64,000 nt of DNA from Paragonimus skrjabini miyazakii (GCA_014338405.1 JTDE01000717.1:131532-195531); one strand, 5' to 3'. Counted from the stretch's first letter, positions 1 to 13,400 are shown. Notes: a model not told the origin generated them from the letters alone. Numbers and translations: made by a program.

Positions 1-1395
1 CCACCAAGCAGTAAACTAAACGTCCTACCGTGAGGTTTCCGTTGCCTATTTGGAATCCTGTAGAGTTGGGATGAATCAAGCAAATTTAAAGAGAGAATGA
101 AGAATATAAAGAATATCAATATTAGTGAATGATACATTAGGTTAACTGATTGGAATGGATGACAAAATGCGGAAATCGCCTCCACGTTCAAATCACATGG
201 ACACAGTCAAGTTACACACATCTGTTTGCAAGTGTTTCAGTCAAACCAGTAGATAATACGGAAACACGGGCAACGTTCACGAACGGCACCATTAGGCGCG
301 AACTAAATTAATTCAGTCATATTTATAAACGAGAGAAATATTCGAAATGCGTGAGATCCACACGCTTTCAACGACAACCATTTTGTTACCACACTGCAAT
401 TGATAAAAGGACACGATTTCGAGTGCAGCACATGAGGTCAGTGTTGAAGGTAAAGGTAGTATGTAACCGTGATTTGGTTGAAAGCACAACTTTACACGAA
501 TTCGCATACTAACTGAATATAATCAATAATACAACAGATAAATAAAAATAGTCAGAAAAGCATCAGGATTCAGATGCCAGGTCCGGCGTAAAACCAATTT
601 GGTCGTACCTGAAAACGTACAATCACAAACGTAGCGAGGTTGTGCTACTGGACTATAACGTGAAACCTATGCTAAATCTATGCTAACACAACAATGATGC
701 GTCCCAGGGATGAGGTGGTACACCATCGCATGAACCCGGAGGCAATACACACGAAGTAGGTCAAGCACTGATGGCTGTCTAACATGACTGACGTGAAATC
801 ATGGGAATTGTAGTAGACAAATAACGACGGACAAGCTGAGAGCCGTTAGAAAAGCACCATTTAGCGAGGGAAACAGGCATACATCACGTGGTCCGCAAAC
901 TGATCGATAAGATGAATGCGCGTGCAGGGGATGAATACTAGAATGATAGCCACACACAACGGATGCACCGGCGGTTTTGGATACGTATTTCCGGACATAA
1001 GCGGATAGCAGAAAGGAAGCAGTATATGTGGCGGGTGACCCGCCAAAAACGTCTACGAAGCAGAAAAAGTCAGAAAACTACTAACAAATAAGGATATTGT
1101 TGCAAAATTGCATAGCCTTGATGAAGTGATTAACTCTTCACTGGTGGGTAGACATTGTAGCTATGACTGAAAAACAATGCGACAAGTTAAAAAAATGAGT
1201 GATATCGTGATTAGATGAAAATGCGAACTGAGCAACTGATTGAAACCAGTAATAAATCAACCAGTTCTAAGCCACATTGTGACAGTCGAGGATTTCCCGT
1301 GGATTACCATCCGATGAAGCTTTTAAAATGTAAAAAAGAATGTTTCAAATGGCCGAGGTTTAAACTCTGAGTCAGATGTTCAACATTTGAACACG
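1..1395. other. No gene recognised
   Basis: Moderately AT-rich sequence with only short chance open frames broken by stops on both strands. I see no splice-bounded exon, tRNA or known repeat here. It may be intergenic or intronic. Confidence 0.5.
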
Positions 1396-1816
1396 TTACC
1401 AACAGAACCACTGAAGGCTAACACAAAAAACCAAAACGCGTACCTGGTTAAGTAGTCGGGCTGAAAGCACCAAGATTTCTCGATTTTTTGTATCTAGTTG
1501 TTTGTCAATGTGCTCATCAATATCGGAAGATTCGTTCAGATCAGGCGTTGCCACTCGAGACGCTCGTCTCGAGGCCCATAGACCACTGGTCGAACGCGTC
1601 GGAGCTCGGAATTGATGCTTGGTCGCGATCGGTCGGGTCCACGCCTCTGAAGCACTCCACACGATTGGACACTCTTTGCGAGGAGAGGCACCATCAGCAC
1701 TCGATTGGCAGTCTAATCGAGGATTGCCAAGCCGAGCAAACAAGTGTCCCGGCAAACCGTTCTGCTTGAACATGGTACGAACGGCCGATTCGGCCCGTGA
1801 ATCCTTGGCCCAGTGA
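1396..1816 (-). repeat. GC-rich open segment, probable repeat fragment
   Basis: This block is visibly richer in G and C than its flanks and is open on both strands: about 125 codons on minus (1396-1773) and about 93 on plus (1488-1769). The minus reading contains phrases such as NGLPGHLFARLGNPRL and KECPIVWSASEAWTRP. A two-strand-open, compositionally distinct island next to AT-rich DNA suggests a transposable-element or repeat fragment rather than a host exon. No catalytic motif or domain is visible, so I do not assign a family. The segment ends near 1870 at an A-rich run. Confidence 0.3.
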
Positions 1817-4800
1817 GCATTAGTGAGCAGTTGGTTGAAATAAGTCAGTGCCTAAGAAATAAATAAAACAATTGAAACAAAAGAAGATAATCAGTATGAT
1901 TTTTATGGGGCTAGATCGAACGTTTCAAGAATGTTTAACGAAGATTTAGGCTAACACCAATCCCATAAATCCGTAACTGACAACAATTCATCAATGGCTA
2001 ACTGGGATACCGAACAGCCATGAAAGAAAAAACAGCTTCAGCGTGAAAATGAATAAGTGGAAAGGGATGGGACATATTTCACACAAAACTGTTTAGGCTC
2101 AAACACAAATAACATCCAGGTGCTAGTACAGTGAACAACTACTCAATTTTGCTTGGAACAAACAGTCACAGGAGTTTTGAAATATACTAAATCGAGGAAT
2201 CACGTCAAAAGAGGAGCTGAACAAGATTATGATTTTGTATAAGGCTTAACCAACTGAGAGGCCCAGAGACCGACCCATACTGCATAAAATCCACCCAAAT
2301 TGAGAACAACAATCAATTTTTCCAAAAGTAAGGGCTCATGAATAGTAGAAAAAATTGGTGTCAAGAAATGCAAAAGTGCAATGGAGTAGAGTCTAAGCTG
2401 ACACGTTTCGAACGGAACACAAGTTTGAAACCGATTTATGATCAGGTGCGTGGTTGACAATTTTCCGATTGTCAAATTACGTCTAAATCACACTCAGGGT
2501 TGCAGTAAAAATCGATACGTCGGATTCAGAGGAACATCGGGTACAACATGTCAATATCCTAGTCGACAGCCCTTAGTTAATCTAAATAATCCCCACCGAA
2601 CTACTACTACTACAAACATAAACCAATTGAGATGAGGATGGGAAATGTTATCAGCCAGAGAGACGGATCAAGAAAACAATTAGAAATCTTCGGTTAACAT
2701 ACGAAAGAAACTTATTGCAGAACCATACAACAAATTGGAGACATACATATAGAAGCAAAACCGATGGTTAGATTGTGCAAAGTGGAAAAGGAGTTTTTTT
2801 AGCGTTAGTATATAAACTACTGACAAATCGAAACCACACCAAGTTATGCCATCTGAATCGCAGTAATTTCGATCCGCAGTTGCTGACATTCATCAGATGG
2901 TGCTGGCATTTTGCTTCTTTATCAAAGGACTAACGGGATTTCATTAAGCTGGTGAGCAATTTCGGAAACACTAGTCTGCAGGACGGGAAACAGCATACCT
3001 ATTAACAGTGGCCAGCGGAAACGATGTTATCTGCACCGTCTAGCAGAAACGATTCTCTGGAACTTACATAAGTGGAAATAGAAATTGGTAAACAGGAGTA
3101 CCTTGGGGGAAAGATAGAAATTCGGACAACCAATCTTCAGAATGCACTGCGTTTCGGAAAATGACCCTCGTCGCCTTTGTGCAGACAGGCGCAGAAAAGA
3201 AACAGTTGCAGACTACTGTAAAAGGTGTGGCTACAATGTATTCTTCAGGTATACCTGCGAAAAAGTTGGCCACTATCCAACTTCAATTTAACACTCTCCA
3301 TAGGAAAGCAAAGATCGGATAAACGAAAATACACATCAAAAATGTCCATCTTCCGTACTGTTAGCCGATGTTGGAATTGTTCACCACTTCAACCCCTGCC
3401 GACAGCCACTCTCAACAGCCAATTTTGATCACAAATATACGCTCATAGATCAATACCGATTTACGTTCCTTCAGGTATCACAATACTACATGGTGCTGGA
3501 AACTATTTATCGTGTGAGACAATTAACACAGTCGCAGCCACAGCCGTGATGGGCGCCGAACGGCACGTCATTCACGTGGTCGGCTGTCGGCGCAGATCAA
3601 ATCGTGAGTAAAACTGGAGTGTTAATTTGTTTCAGGGGAATAAACCAAGGTGTTGGATGACGGAATTGTCGAAACCTTAGGGAACTATAATCGGATGGTA
3701 GATTATACAGAGGACCTTAGGACACAAAAAGGTATGACCAAATCTTGAATTACGAACAAAAAATTGCGACGGAAACGGCTGCTTATAATGGCAAGCAGCA
3801 CCGACATTTACAGCCAATCACAAATCTTCGAAGCGCGCCAATTCACTGTTTGGCAGTGTGCTTCCAATTTCCGTCCAGATAACAAGTGCGTGTCTAATAT
3901 CTACAAAAATCACAAGAACAAACTTTTAAGCGTGCACTGCACAATGTTGGTCTAGTACTCCGGTACGCAAACATGATGAACACTAAGCTGCACATATCCA
4001 CTTGGTAAGGCCAGTTTTTTAGAGTCGGTTAAACCAAATAACGAACATTTTGTAAATTGCACTACACATAACAATTTTTTCTGCAACCCATTACACACTA
4101 AATCGTCAACATAATTTTTTCTGCGAATCGCATATTATAGTTTATATAGTTTAGTGTCAAACGTACGTGTCTCGGACCATTGATTGTCATTTTGTCACAA
4201 AACCGTACAAAACTTAGTATAAACCGTAAAACCCGCACGGTTTGAGAAAACTGATCCGTGTATGGGTGTCATCTTGTTTCACATTCTTAGGGAAAACAAA
4301 CCGACGAAATAGGAAGGAATAACTTTTCTGTGGGCTACGGTCTCGTTTGTGCTTCCGATAAGTAGTAAATACTTCGAAAGTTTCACTAACAGTCACTTAA
4401 TGGTTTCCAATTTTGTTGTATCCAAAAGTCTCATAGTTCCCTCTTCTCCCAAGTGTTTCAGAAAACATTTGGAGCCTAATTCCACAAATTTCCTACGGGA
4501 CCTTGCGATAAGTGTCTTTTTTTAAAAAAATGACTCGATATCTTTTTGAAAGCTTCAGGTAGAATGCTGAAATAACCCTTATTTCTATGGCCAGTATTTT
4601 TGGAAAATAACAGATGGTTATATTCAAAATAATTTCCTACACAGAAGACGTTGGTAGGTAAAAAACAACTGTTACAAATAGCCCATTATCACCATAAGAA
4701 AACATTCACACACAAAACTTATTTTTGACAGAAAGTGATTGATTCATGGGCATTACATTTCAAGAACAATACAGAAATCTCAAACAGGATTTGTATCTGA

Positions 4801-5346
4801 ATGCACGGTTTTGTACAGTAAACAAATAAATCTCATCAATTTTCTTACATCTAGTGGTTAGTTGGGAACACTCATGCTCATTTGGGTGCAGGTGTAAACC
4901 GAAACTGTTGCATGCAGCTCGGTGCAGGTTGATTCAGACATGATGAGTTCAGTCACGAATGAAGCCGGTTTGAGCGTAAGCATTAGTAAATACCTTATAA
5001 CTTCTATTCAGAAGCCGTATTATAATAGTCAGTCCAAAATAGCAGTTTGCGGATAACTTTGTCCATTTCGAGACTAACACGGATTGTAGCGTGAAAAAGA
5101 TAGTCGAAATATATTGAATCCGAATGTCAGGGCCTACATAAGTTTACAAACATTCGGGTGACTCGGACTTTCAAATGCGCGTAGGCAGGCGAGACGCCCC
5201 GACACGTATAAGAAACCGTGACCTCCTCCCAGTCGGAATGTTCATAATGGATCACTTCAAATGTCTGAATCGGTGGTTGGTGCAGCATAAACCTGATGTT
5301 TATTTCAGTTATGAACGAAAACAAAATAAGGCGTAGACATAATTAC
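1817..5346. other. No gene recognised
   Basis: About 3.5 kb of AT-rich sequence with stop-rich frames. The longest open frames (about 60-80 codons) lack convincing splice borders or motifs. No repeat was recognised. Confidence 0.45.
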
Positions 5347-5554
5347 GTTCAAAATGAACACCACCCAAATTTAATCACAGCTCTCGCATTCAAATTAACT
5401 TTTCGGATAGCCCACATCGGAAGGAAGTAGTAGACCTGATTTTCGTTCTTATTAGAGCTCATCAATAGTGCATAGATTCGTCCGGACCGGAATTTACACT
5501 CCAGCCCTCGTGATGCTGGGGCCAAAGTGTTAGCCGCCGCATTAACAATCTCAC
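5347..5554 (-). mobile_element. tRNA-derived hammerhead SINE, full-length copy (minus)
   Basis: Reverse-complemented, this 208-bp block aligns end to end with the SINE at 13471 and 27781. It has a degenerate tRNA-like head near 5554, the ribozyme region around 5430-5471, and the tail (minus-strand start GAATGCGAGAGCTG) near 5391-5347. In the ribozyme the stem I strand GCACTA and the GCTCT strand of stem II are kept. The essential core CTGATGA reads TTGATGA, stem II has one mismatch, and the strand after GTC is TACTAC rather than TAGTGC. It is therefore an old, probably non-cleaving copy. Its tail forms an inverted pair with the adjacent plus-strand tail. Confidence 0.75.
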
Positions 5555-5555
5555 A

Positions 5556-5622
5556 ATGCGTCTTCGCGAATTGGGCTGAATGCGAGGGCTGTGATTAAGT
5601 GTTGGTGGTGTTCAAGTTGAAC
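5556..5622 (+). mobile_element. SINE tail fragment in inverted orientation
   Basis: GAATGCGAGGGCTGTGATTA and the following bases repeat the SINE tail on the plus strand. The 45-nt arm 5578-5622 is the reverse complement of 5347-5391 with six mismatches. The tRNA head and ribozyme are absent. Two SINE insertions pointing toward each other, the second truncated, explain this inverted repeat. Confidence 0.65.
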
Positions 5623-7622
5623 CAATACAAATCTCCGAACTTCTATCAATCATTCCGACCTTGTCTGATTGGGCACAAATCCTGCAGATTTCGGATGTCA
5701 GGTCATCTCCACCTCTCTCGCCATCTTTTTTTGTTATTAAGGATCAGTATCAGTTTTACTTTGAAGAGTGTCCACACTAAGTTTGATACAGATGAGGTCA
5801 AAAAGTTTGTGTCGCGTAATACGTGTATTTTAATTGATAAGTGGGACGAACTGTCATTTCTACGATCCCCCAACTCTACGTGAAACAATACAGTGTTCAT
5901 GATGGTAACCGATACTAGGGGACGTTCACACCACTTTCCACACCATCTTGTCAGAGTTAAAAATCTGTGTGGAATAACTTAACCCATTCCAATCAGTATC
6001 TCAACTCTAATTAGTTTCATTCGATCTATTATCGACAGAGCGAAGATCTGCATCACTGAAGCCACCAAAGCAACAACGATTTTTTTATGGCAGAGAAATG
6101 CTAACCTTCATCTACAACATGACTAAAAAATAAAACCAAGAGACTAAGTGTTACCAATGCATTGTGCAGATACCGCACCGTGAATTCGCTTCGATCGTTC
6201 TAGCAGAGGCATCCAGATTACATTTTGGTCGGATAAAACCATAGAGCGAGAGCTGGTGCGCACTGTGAACTATCAGGCAGACTGTGATTGTGGACTCAAA
6301 ACCGGTGATTGTGATTCCACTTGTAATTGAACGGGCAAGACGTTGAACACAACAGGCACCCGTGGCTCCTTCGAACGGAAACACATTGGCATCAAAGGAT
6401 AGAGGAAGAGTCGGCTATCGTTTTAAATGCAGTGTCAGAGAATCACAACGTGTGTTTTGACCATGCGGACAGATGCCGTCCTAAAGCTCTTGATGTTCAC
6501 ATCCGACACGCATGTGTCACCCGAGGTTGCGGTAATCATCGTATGCCGCGTGGTTTGGATTGATCGATAACGGTCCGTTCTGTACCGTAAGCCTCATTCT
6601 AATTTAATAGTTATCGGATTTGGTCAATCACTTTAGGCCCAATGCACGCTCGTCTAGCCACGGTAAACGTACGCAATATCTATTATTTTGTTAATGCACA
6701 ATTCAATAGTTACAACATAATCCAAAGAGTTGCCACATTCATCGACACACGGTTGTCGTCCACTGACATTAACTGTAAACACCTCTTCGTTTGACAATCG
6801 ATCCTACGGTGAACACTTGGACAAGAAGTCTAAAGTAGTAGGCGAATTGCTGCACACATAAATCTCTGTTACTTTGTCAAAAATGTGACAGTACCTCCGT
6901 GTGCCGAACGGGTCGAAAGCAACTGTACCTGGATATAAATTCAGCCTCTTGTGGTTGTTAATATTACAAGTAAAAATTTCTCCATTCAGCAGATGGACTG
7001 GTTAAGAATAATGTTACCCGTCACAATCACTGTTGTCCCCAGTGCGGCTGAAAGGGCCGATCACTTACAAGTTTTCTCATTGCAATTTGGTATTTCATAT
7101 GGTTCTGAGCCCATAGTGATTGAGTCTTAGCCAATGACCACCGTGTTAAGCAAGTTATAACTATGTCCAACTTAGGTTTGTCGTATCTTGGCCAACATTT
7201 GCTGTCCAGTAGGCAAGCATGAGGTCGGAAAGCACATGTGCGCTGTGTTCGCTTTTTGTTGTGGGTTGACTGACGGACGAGCATACGTCGAATACAATGT
7301 ATCGGCGCATCCGTGTAAAGTGGGGAGACGTTCTCAACAAGCCTGCGTTGCCATGCGCAGCGATCGCAACGGTTGAATGGACGTCTGATAAAACGAAGTG
7401 GTCAAATTATATACGCTGGAGTGGGTGTCATTATCAAGAAACATTTCCACAGTCATTTGTTTCGTTTCAATAAAAACGCAGCACACCTATTAATAATACA
7501 CACAGGGCAAAAAGAAACTGTAAAAGAATGAGATAAGAGTGACAATCCTGACCTAAGCTAACCTGAGTATCAAGCGGAACACCACTCAGTCTGAGTCTCT
7601 GTTGCCTTCGTATTCGGACGAA
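5623..7622. other. No gene recognised
   Basis: Two overlapping frames near 6151-6563 (opposite strands, about 77 codons each) are open but show no motif or paired splice sites. The rest is stop-rich. I see no repeat or RNA gene. Confidence 0.4.
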
Positions 7623-7928
7623 TCATCATAATTATCATAGCACCTGAGAGCCTGACCAAAAGGCACTGTGGCTGGAACCGCCACTCACCACAACAGTGAC
7701 GTGAAATATTCTAAAAGAAAACCTTACTAAGTAAGTTCAAAATTAACGAAATAAAACCAAGTGAAAGAACTAGAAATGAGATGAATGCTGGTATGCCATT
7801 GACTGCAACAACACATCGCCATCTAAGATTGCGTTTCTAACCAGAGATTTGAGTTATCACAAAGACTCCAGCAGGCGACACCTACCCACTTTGCTCAGTG
7901 CAGCAGTCTGAGCCTTCATATTTTGCCA

Positions 7929-8333
7929 TCATGTTGTTGCTTCACCATCACGTGGCTTAACCCAACTGTTGATGGTCCCAGTATATAATGCCCGGTACGG
8001 TAAACGCTCAGCTGGCATACAGAGTACGTGACCTAAGCATCGCAGACTGTGCAATGTGAGTAGTTGACCAATTGATCGCGCATCTTGTGCGTCCAGGAAT
8101 ACGCGCCGGTCAACGGCCGTATTGCTCACGCCATCAGTCCACTTAATTTTGATTAACTGGTGGAGACAACGATGGTCGAACACAGCAAGTCGGCTGACAT
8201 CTTCGTTGCAAACAGGCCCGGTTTCTGAACCATAAAGCAAAACAGAGGGTACACAAGCATTACATACCCATTTTTTCAGCGACAACCGGACGTCTTTTCG
8301 ACGCCACAGATGACGTAGGCTGGCAAAGGCCAC
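7929..8333 (-). pseudogene. RT C-terminal region of RTE-like copy A
   Basis: The 134-codon frame matches residues about 213-345 of the copy B reverse transcriptase, with the phrases LRHLWRRKDVRLSL, VLLYGSETG and FDHRCLHQL. The usual LYGSETW motif has become LYGSETG. The palm with the catalytic aspartates is missing upstream because of the large internal deletion, so this is a relic. Confidence 0.8.
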
Positions 8334-8487
8334 TCATGCCCTCGTTATCCTCGCTGGTCTCTCATCAGCAATATTACAAGCTGGCGAGATGGTGTTATTC
8401 AAGTATGTGAAACTGTTCACAATCTCGAGTGAATTGCCTGCAATGAAGAAAGGAGGGGTGAAAATGCCTCAGTCTTGAAGCGGTACT

Positions 8488-8847
8488 CTACACTTTGAAG
8501 GTAAGGAACGCAAACTGTTCCTCAAAATGTTCAGCCCACCTGTCAAGTCGGCGCCATTGACTGGTAACAAGTGGACCACCTTTTTCGCATATAGTCTCAA
8601 TTACACTGACTCGACGATCAGTACAACCAATAATCAGGGAAAAAAGCCTCCTGATATTGTCAGACAAAAAGGTCCCTTCCATCTCTTTTGACTGTTCGAC
8701 CAAGTGGTGCGCACGGTCTTTGCGCAAGCTTTTAACCAGCTCGCGTTTAAGTTCTTGACGATCGTCATCATATTCAGAACCAAGTGGAATCAGGCGACGC
8801 TTGGTCATGAGGTTTATCGACGTGACGGAAATCCAGTTCTGTTGCAA
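8488..8847 (-). pseudogene. EN-RT linker of RTE-like copy A, fused across a deletion
   Basis: The frame runs through the linker (SLRKDRAHHLVEQSKEM, RRLDRWAEHFEEQF) and then jumps straight to residues that in copy B lie just before KCKV in the RT. In copy B, AEHFEEQF is followed by the RT N-terminal region and palm. The junction is near 8505-8512. No usable microhomology longer than a few bases is obvious. Confidence 0.7.
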
Positions 8848-8969
8848 CTGAACAGCTTCCTCGGAACGTACTTGTTCACGGCATGCTTCATAGCTGCGGC
8901 GATTTGTTCCCAGTGTTCGTTAGAATCTCTCAGCTGACTCGAAATGGGCAACTTGTATCCCAACGCCTT

Positions 8970-9479
8970 CTAGTAAGCGTTCTTTACATTCACCTCGCTC
9001 ATGAATTTGCAGGCATATATTCTTTGGGCAAATGACAAAACAAAACGGGCATGCATAACATCGTGGTTTGAGTCCAGATGGTTGCTCCAAAACACACGAC
9101 AGTCTTTAACGGAGTGGCGCCCGCTGTAACTGTAACCAAAAATAACTCCCAGCCACTTCTCCTCTGGAGAAAGACGATCAAGCTGAGCATTCAAATCACC
9201 CGCTAGTATGATGATGTCTGAGTGTTTAGTTTGCCTCGGAAAGTCAACAAGAGCGTCATAGAACGCATCCTTGGTAGCACCCGAACAGCTGTCCGTTAAG
9301 GCATGCGCCGATATAACGAAAATACACAACCTTTCTGATGTGCGTTGACAAACTTCATCCAATGTATTTAGTCTGATAGCGCACAAGCGACTATTCACTG
9401 GGATCCAATCGAGCAAGCATTGCTCAGCTCTGGAACTCTGCGATTCCCACTCCAGCTTGACCGTGAGATTCACCGTCAT
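8970..9479 (-). pseudogene. AP-endonuclease domain of RTE-like copy A (deleted)
   Basis: This is an APE-type endonuclease, which in LINEs nicks target DNA to prime reverse transcription. Visible motifs include LLDWIPVNSRLCAIRL, the metal-site strand AGDLNAQ and, near the end, SNHDVM where the active family has SDHAVV. That Asp-to-Asn change hits the catalytic SDH triplet. About 55 residues present in copy B, including the TWRP and QLDHIAVS motifs, are missing in frame after EEKWLGVIFG. The domain is therefore inactive despite its 169 open codons. Confidence 0.8.
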
Positions 9480-9620
9480 GAGAAACCCTGAGACAGAAGC
9501 TCTTGGATAAACAGTTATCTAGAGGTGAGCTCAAATGGATAAACGTCCTAGAATCGCAAACTCGCGTCTCCGACACACAGCACACATCAAGCTCCAGACT
9601 TGAGTACTAGCCAGAGCAGC

Positions 9621-10040
9621 TTACTGACCGACTTGTCGGGGGGTGCGGACATTGAAGGCGCCAATGTTTACCAGTTGTATTGGCCTCAGAAAACAACTAT
9701 TGCCCGAAGGCACGTGGAAGTTAGAAGACTTGGGGAGTAAAATAGTAGGAGGAAGTTGTGTTGGATGAATAATGTCACTGGCGGAAGAACGATAACTTCC
9801 ATTAGTTCTCAGTTGTTTATGCCATGGAGGAAGGTTGACTTGAGGAGCCCCACTGCGAGTCTCTGACTCAAAAGGCTGACCCGCAAGACAAGAAGATACA
9901 GGGTTTTCTTGGGGGATCCTACTCGGAGCCAATGACTTAAGATTCTGACGTACTTGACAGTGAGGGTTTTGCCTAGGTCGGGAGCTCAGTGAATAAAACA
10001 ATATTGTCTGATTCTGAGCATTGCTGTGCAGTGGATGCAC
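9621..10040 (-). pseudogene. 5' region of RTE-like copy A
   Basis: This 139-codon frame ends in LVNIGAFNVRTPRQVGQ, the conserved start of the endonuclease. It is preceded by a proline- and serine-rich leader (SSRPRQNPHCQVRQNL and related) shared with copies B and D. The continuation to CCVSE is in another frame, showing a frameshift near 9621. Confidence 0.7.
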
Positions 10041-10405
10041 TTGAAGTTACATGAAGCTTTTGGGTGATACCAGTTGTTTTCCGACTGTACTGGATAATAC
10101 GCCGGCGGTCAGGGTCAACCGTTGGGCGATCGGAGTGCTTCTTGTGTAAGGTTATCTTTTCCAACCGCCCACCTCTTAATCAGGAAGACAGTAGTGCCAC
10201 GCCTAAAAAAATAGTTCTGCTGTATGCCCATAGAATCGTGTCTCGCTTCCTGAGCTCTCCTACGCAGTCAGTAGTGCAAAGTACAATCCCATGAGAACAA
10301 CTGCATTTCAGCTGGCTGCTCTCCTTTACCTGTCTGAAAAGGTTGCACATGTAAGGACCGAACAACACACAAGCACGACCACCACGTCGAGGTAGCAGTA
10401 TAGGT

Positions 10406-13400
10406 CAGGAGTAGACTGGCCCACTTCGGAAAAAAGCTTTGCTCGCCGATTAAAGCTTTGAAGTAGTGCATATACGTTTTACGAGCGGAGCGTTGCACTA
10501 CGAACCGTATGCTTGTGAAGAGGACATATTGAACGCCATTATTACGACTGCTTACTTCAAGGAGGAAACCAGCGAGCCATCTTCGGCTAGAACCTTCAAT
10601 GCGTAGTGCTCAGTCGACCCGGTCCTCTCAAAAGGATCTGCGAAAATTATACCATTCATTCAACACTACTGAGACCAGAAGTTCTCATGCGGGTTGAAGT
10701 CACAAATCTTGATGACAGACTTAGCAGGTAACGTCTCGTCTCTCCTATGAATAGTCCTATTTTTAAAGGCAACAGCCTGATCACGAAACAAAAGAATGAA
10801 CCTTAACACACGGTCTATGTTAATCTAAAACTCAACTCATCATGCTGGCATCAAATGAAACATGCCACATAAGAGCTGACTGTTGGAATGCGGTTGCGCT
10901 TTGTGACCGGTGTTTGTTTGTGTGCGTGTGAATCTAATCACCGATGAATGATTGCTCGTTTTCCACACATGGAGTATTCAGTCACAATGGTGCGGAGTGG
11001 ATCGCGATTCATTTGTCCAGATGATTCGACTCCACAGTGGCACGTAAGATGATTCACTGTCCAACTGAATATTGATTTCCTGTGCCTCTTCCTCAGAAAG
11101 GGTAAACCTACGGGACGTCTGGACAGAATCTCCATACTCGTGTCGTCGTAATGTTCTTAGGGATGCAAAAGGACTGAATGTTGTTAACTACAAGAGGTGC
11201 TGGTCTTCTCTGCTAACGGTTGTGTTCGGTCAACCACGTTTACGAGAACGTTTGAAACTGCCATGTTTTTGTAAACTTGTTAATTACGTACATTTATTAC
11301 TACGTTAAAGTCTAACTATGATTCTATTCCGAAAGCTTCATGCCAATAGCTTACTAAAATTGATCATATTTCATGAAAATCGATTGTGCATAGTATTAAA
11401 AATAAAACGACAGCCAGACGTACTTTGACTTAGGTGATCATAGATTATACAGACGTTTCAGAGTACGCCCGTGTGTGGGATGAGCCATTTTGTGTGTGTA
11501 TGATAGGTTGATCGTACGTGACTAACAGTTGAGGGCAATCATGATGGTCGATGATTCACACTGTGTATTCGCGGTTCAGTCTCGCACGCAAATATGCAAG
11601 GAATTTGTCCAGTCATTAGTTATACGGAACTACGGAGTGGAACGGTATTGCCAAGTGTGAGAGTGGGTGCTGCCCACTGAAAGTGACGAAAGACCATAGG
11701 GGAGTGATAATCGGAAAATAAGCGCGAAGGAGACGATTTATTTTGCTGAATGTAGATATTTAAGATGACTTCCGGGTAAATTTCACCTTGGTGTTGATAC
11801 GAGTACAGCAAGTTAATACACCGCAATGATTTTTTGAACATACGTAGCACTAACTATCGGATTTTGCTCGGGAGTGTTAAGTTGTTACTGTTCTGACATT
11901 AGTGTTTATGTAATGCACGTTAACGCTGCGTCTAGGAAGTTAACAGAACGATACACTAAAAAGTTCGGGAACCAATTACGTAGATCATTTGGAGGAAATT
12001 CCTGGAAGTAACATGGAGATACATTTCTCATTACTTTTTTCTATTCTTGAAATGTAAAACTGAGTTATCCACGCTAAGAGTGAGTGTACAAAGCAGAAAA
12101 CATTTTGAAATGTGTTGTAGTTAGACGGATATCTTGTTTTGGCCCTAGCATTAATGAATTCAACGACATCGGTGATCAAACTGTTTGGTGAAACATAAAT
12201 GAAACATACATCTCTGTGATAAAGTAAAAGACATTGTTAACATCGTTAACCGAGAAGAGCTAGGATCAATAAAAACTTCGTTTTTCAATAAAAAGTTACG
12301 GTTAAATTGTCGGATGAATACCACCTCAACTACACATAAACTAAAAAACTGTGTAACAGAGACGGCTCCGTTTTTTTGCCGTTAGAACAGGTCATTATCG
12401 TAGAACTGTTAACCTGACGTGGTAGACTATCCATTCATAACGTCTCAGAAAGACCTGACACTCTCTAACTCTGATTTCATAACAACGCTTCTGTTTGGAC
12501 CGAATGTCGTATCTGCATTTCTTTTTAGTGAGCGGTTGTGTTTGTTGGCTTCCGATATGAGTATTCACGATTCATGGGACTGTTTGTTTCAAGGCATAAA
12601 CACCTGGACGAGTCCGGTACTTTCTATGTAGGTTTAAACGTAAGCACGCCAAGTGCGTTCCTGGCAGATTGACTGACTGCCTGTGTTTTGATTATTTTTC
12701 GTTACCATGATGTCGATGAGTAGCAATGCACGAAGATGCTTCACATGGTTAATCGTAATTTCAAATTCGTTTTGTCTGTTTTCCAAGCACAGCGAGAAAA
12801 GAATTCAACTGGAATCAGCCCATCGGTCACGCAAGTCCACTGCAAGAACATTCCATTTCATTCAAACTCCCCTGTGAGGGCGTCACTTCAAAAATTAATC
12901 TTTTCCTATGCTAATTAAAGGTGGAATCATGATGCGAGGACGCTATTGCATGAGACACCAGTGATGAAGACCAGACTGACAGACTACAGAACGGACACGA
13001 CCAGTATAGTCGACGAGGTACAGCCCGCCAGTACAACAGGTATTTCTACCTTGGACAATTCTTTCACCCCAGTATACCATAGTTAAGGTTTGTACATAGT
13101 TCTTCACAGGCAGTCGGTGTCAATCCGAACGTATCTGCTATGATTTAATATGCACACGAGTGTACATTTGATGAACTTTTAGTGAAACGTTGTTGGCACC
13201 GAGGTCAAAGTCAGTACTGACGGACGAATACTACCTGGTCCCAAATGTAACACGCGTGGCCGAACACGGGCAGACAGCTCAGCTGTTGGACCCAATGCCG
13301 ACGAGTGACGCGCCCAGTTGAGACTCGGTTACATGTTCACAGCCACGTGAACCAGGCAGAATAGCAAAGGGCGTGTGTCAGTGATAGATGGATAGGATAG

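Larger units (their letters stand above)
7623..10405 (-). mobile_element. RTE-like non-LTR retrotransposon, copy A (internally deleted)
   Basis: The 3' end on minus lies at 7623 in an imperfect CAT/ATG-type tract, as in copies B and D. The 5' part extends to about 10405, where similarity to copies B and D (a shared GTAGCAGTAT end) fades. Order on minus: 5' leader and start of endonuclease (10040-9621), endonuclease (9479-8970), linker (8847-8488) and RT C-terminal region (8333-7929). Against copy B it lacks about 167 bp inside the endonuclease (junction near 9135) and about 900 bp covering the RT palm with YADD (junction near 8505). It also carries frameshifts and stops. It cannot move on its own. 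Confidence 0.85.

Noticed and set aside
4895..4975. CCGAAAC followed by ATGATGAGTTC, possible second hammerhead
   Set aside because: The order of the two core boxes is wrong for type I, II or III with local stems, and no flanking complementarity forms stem I.
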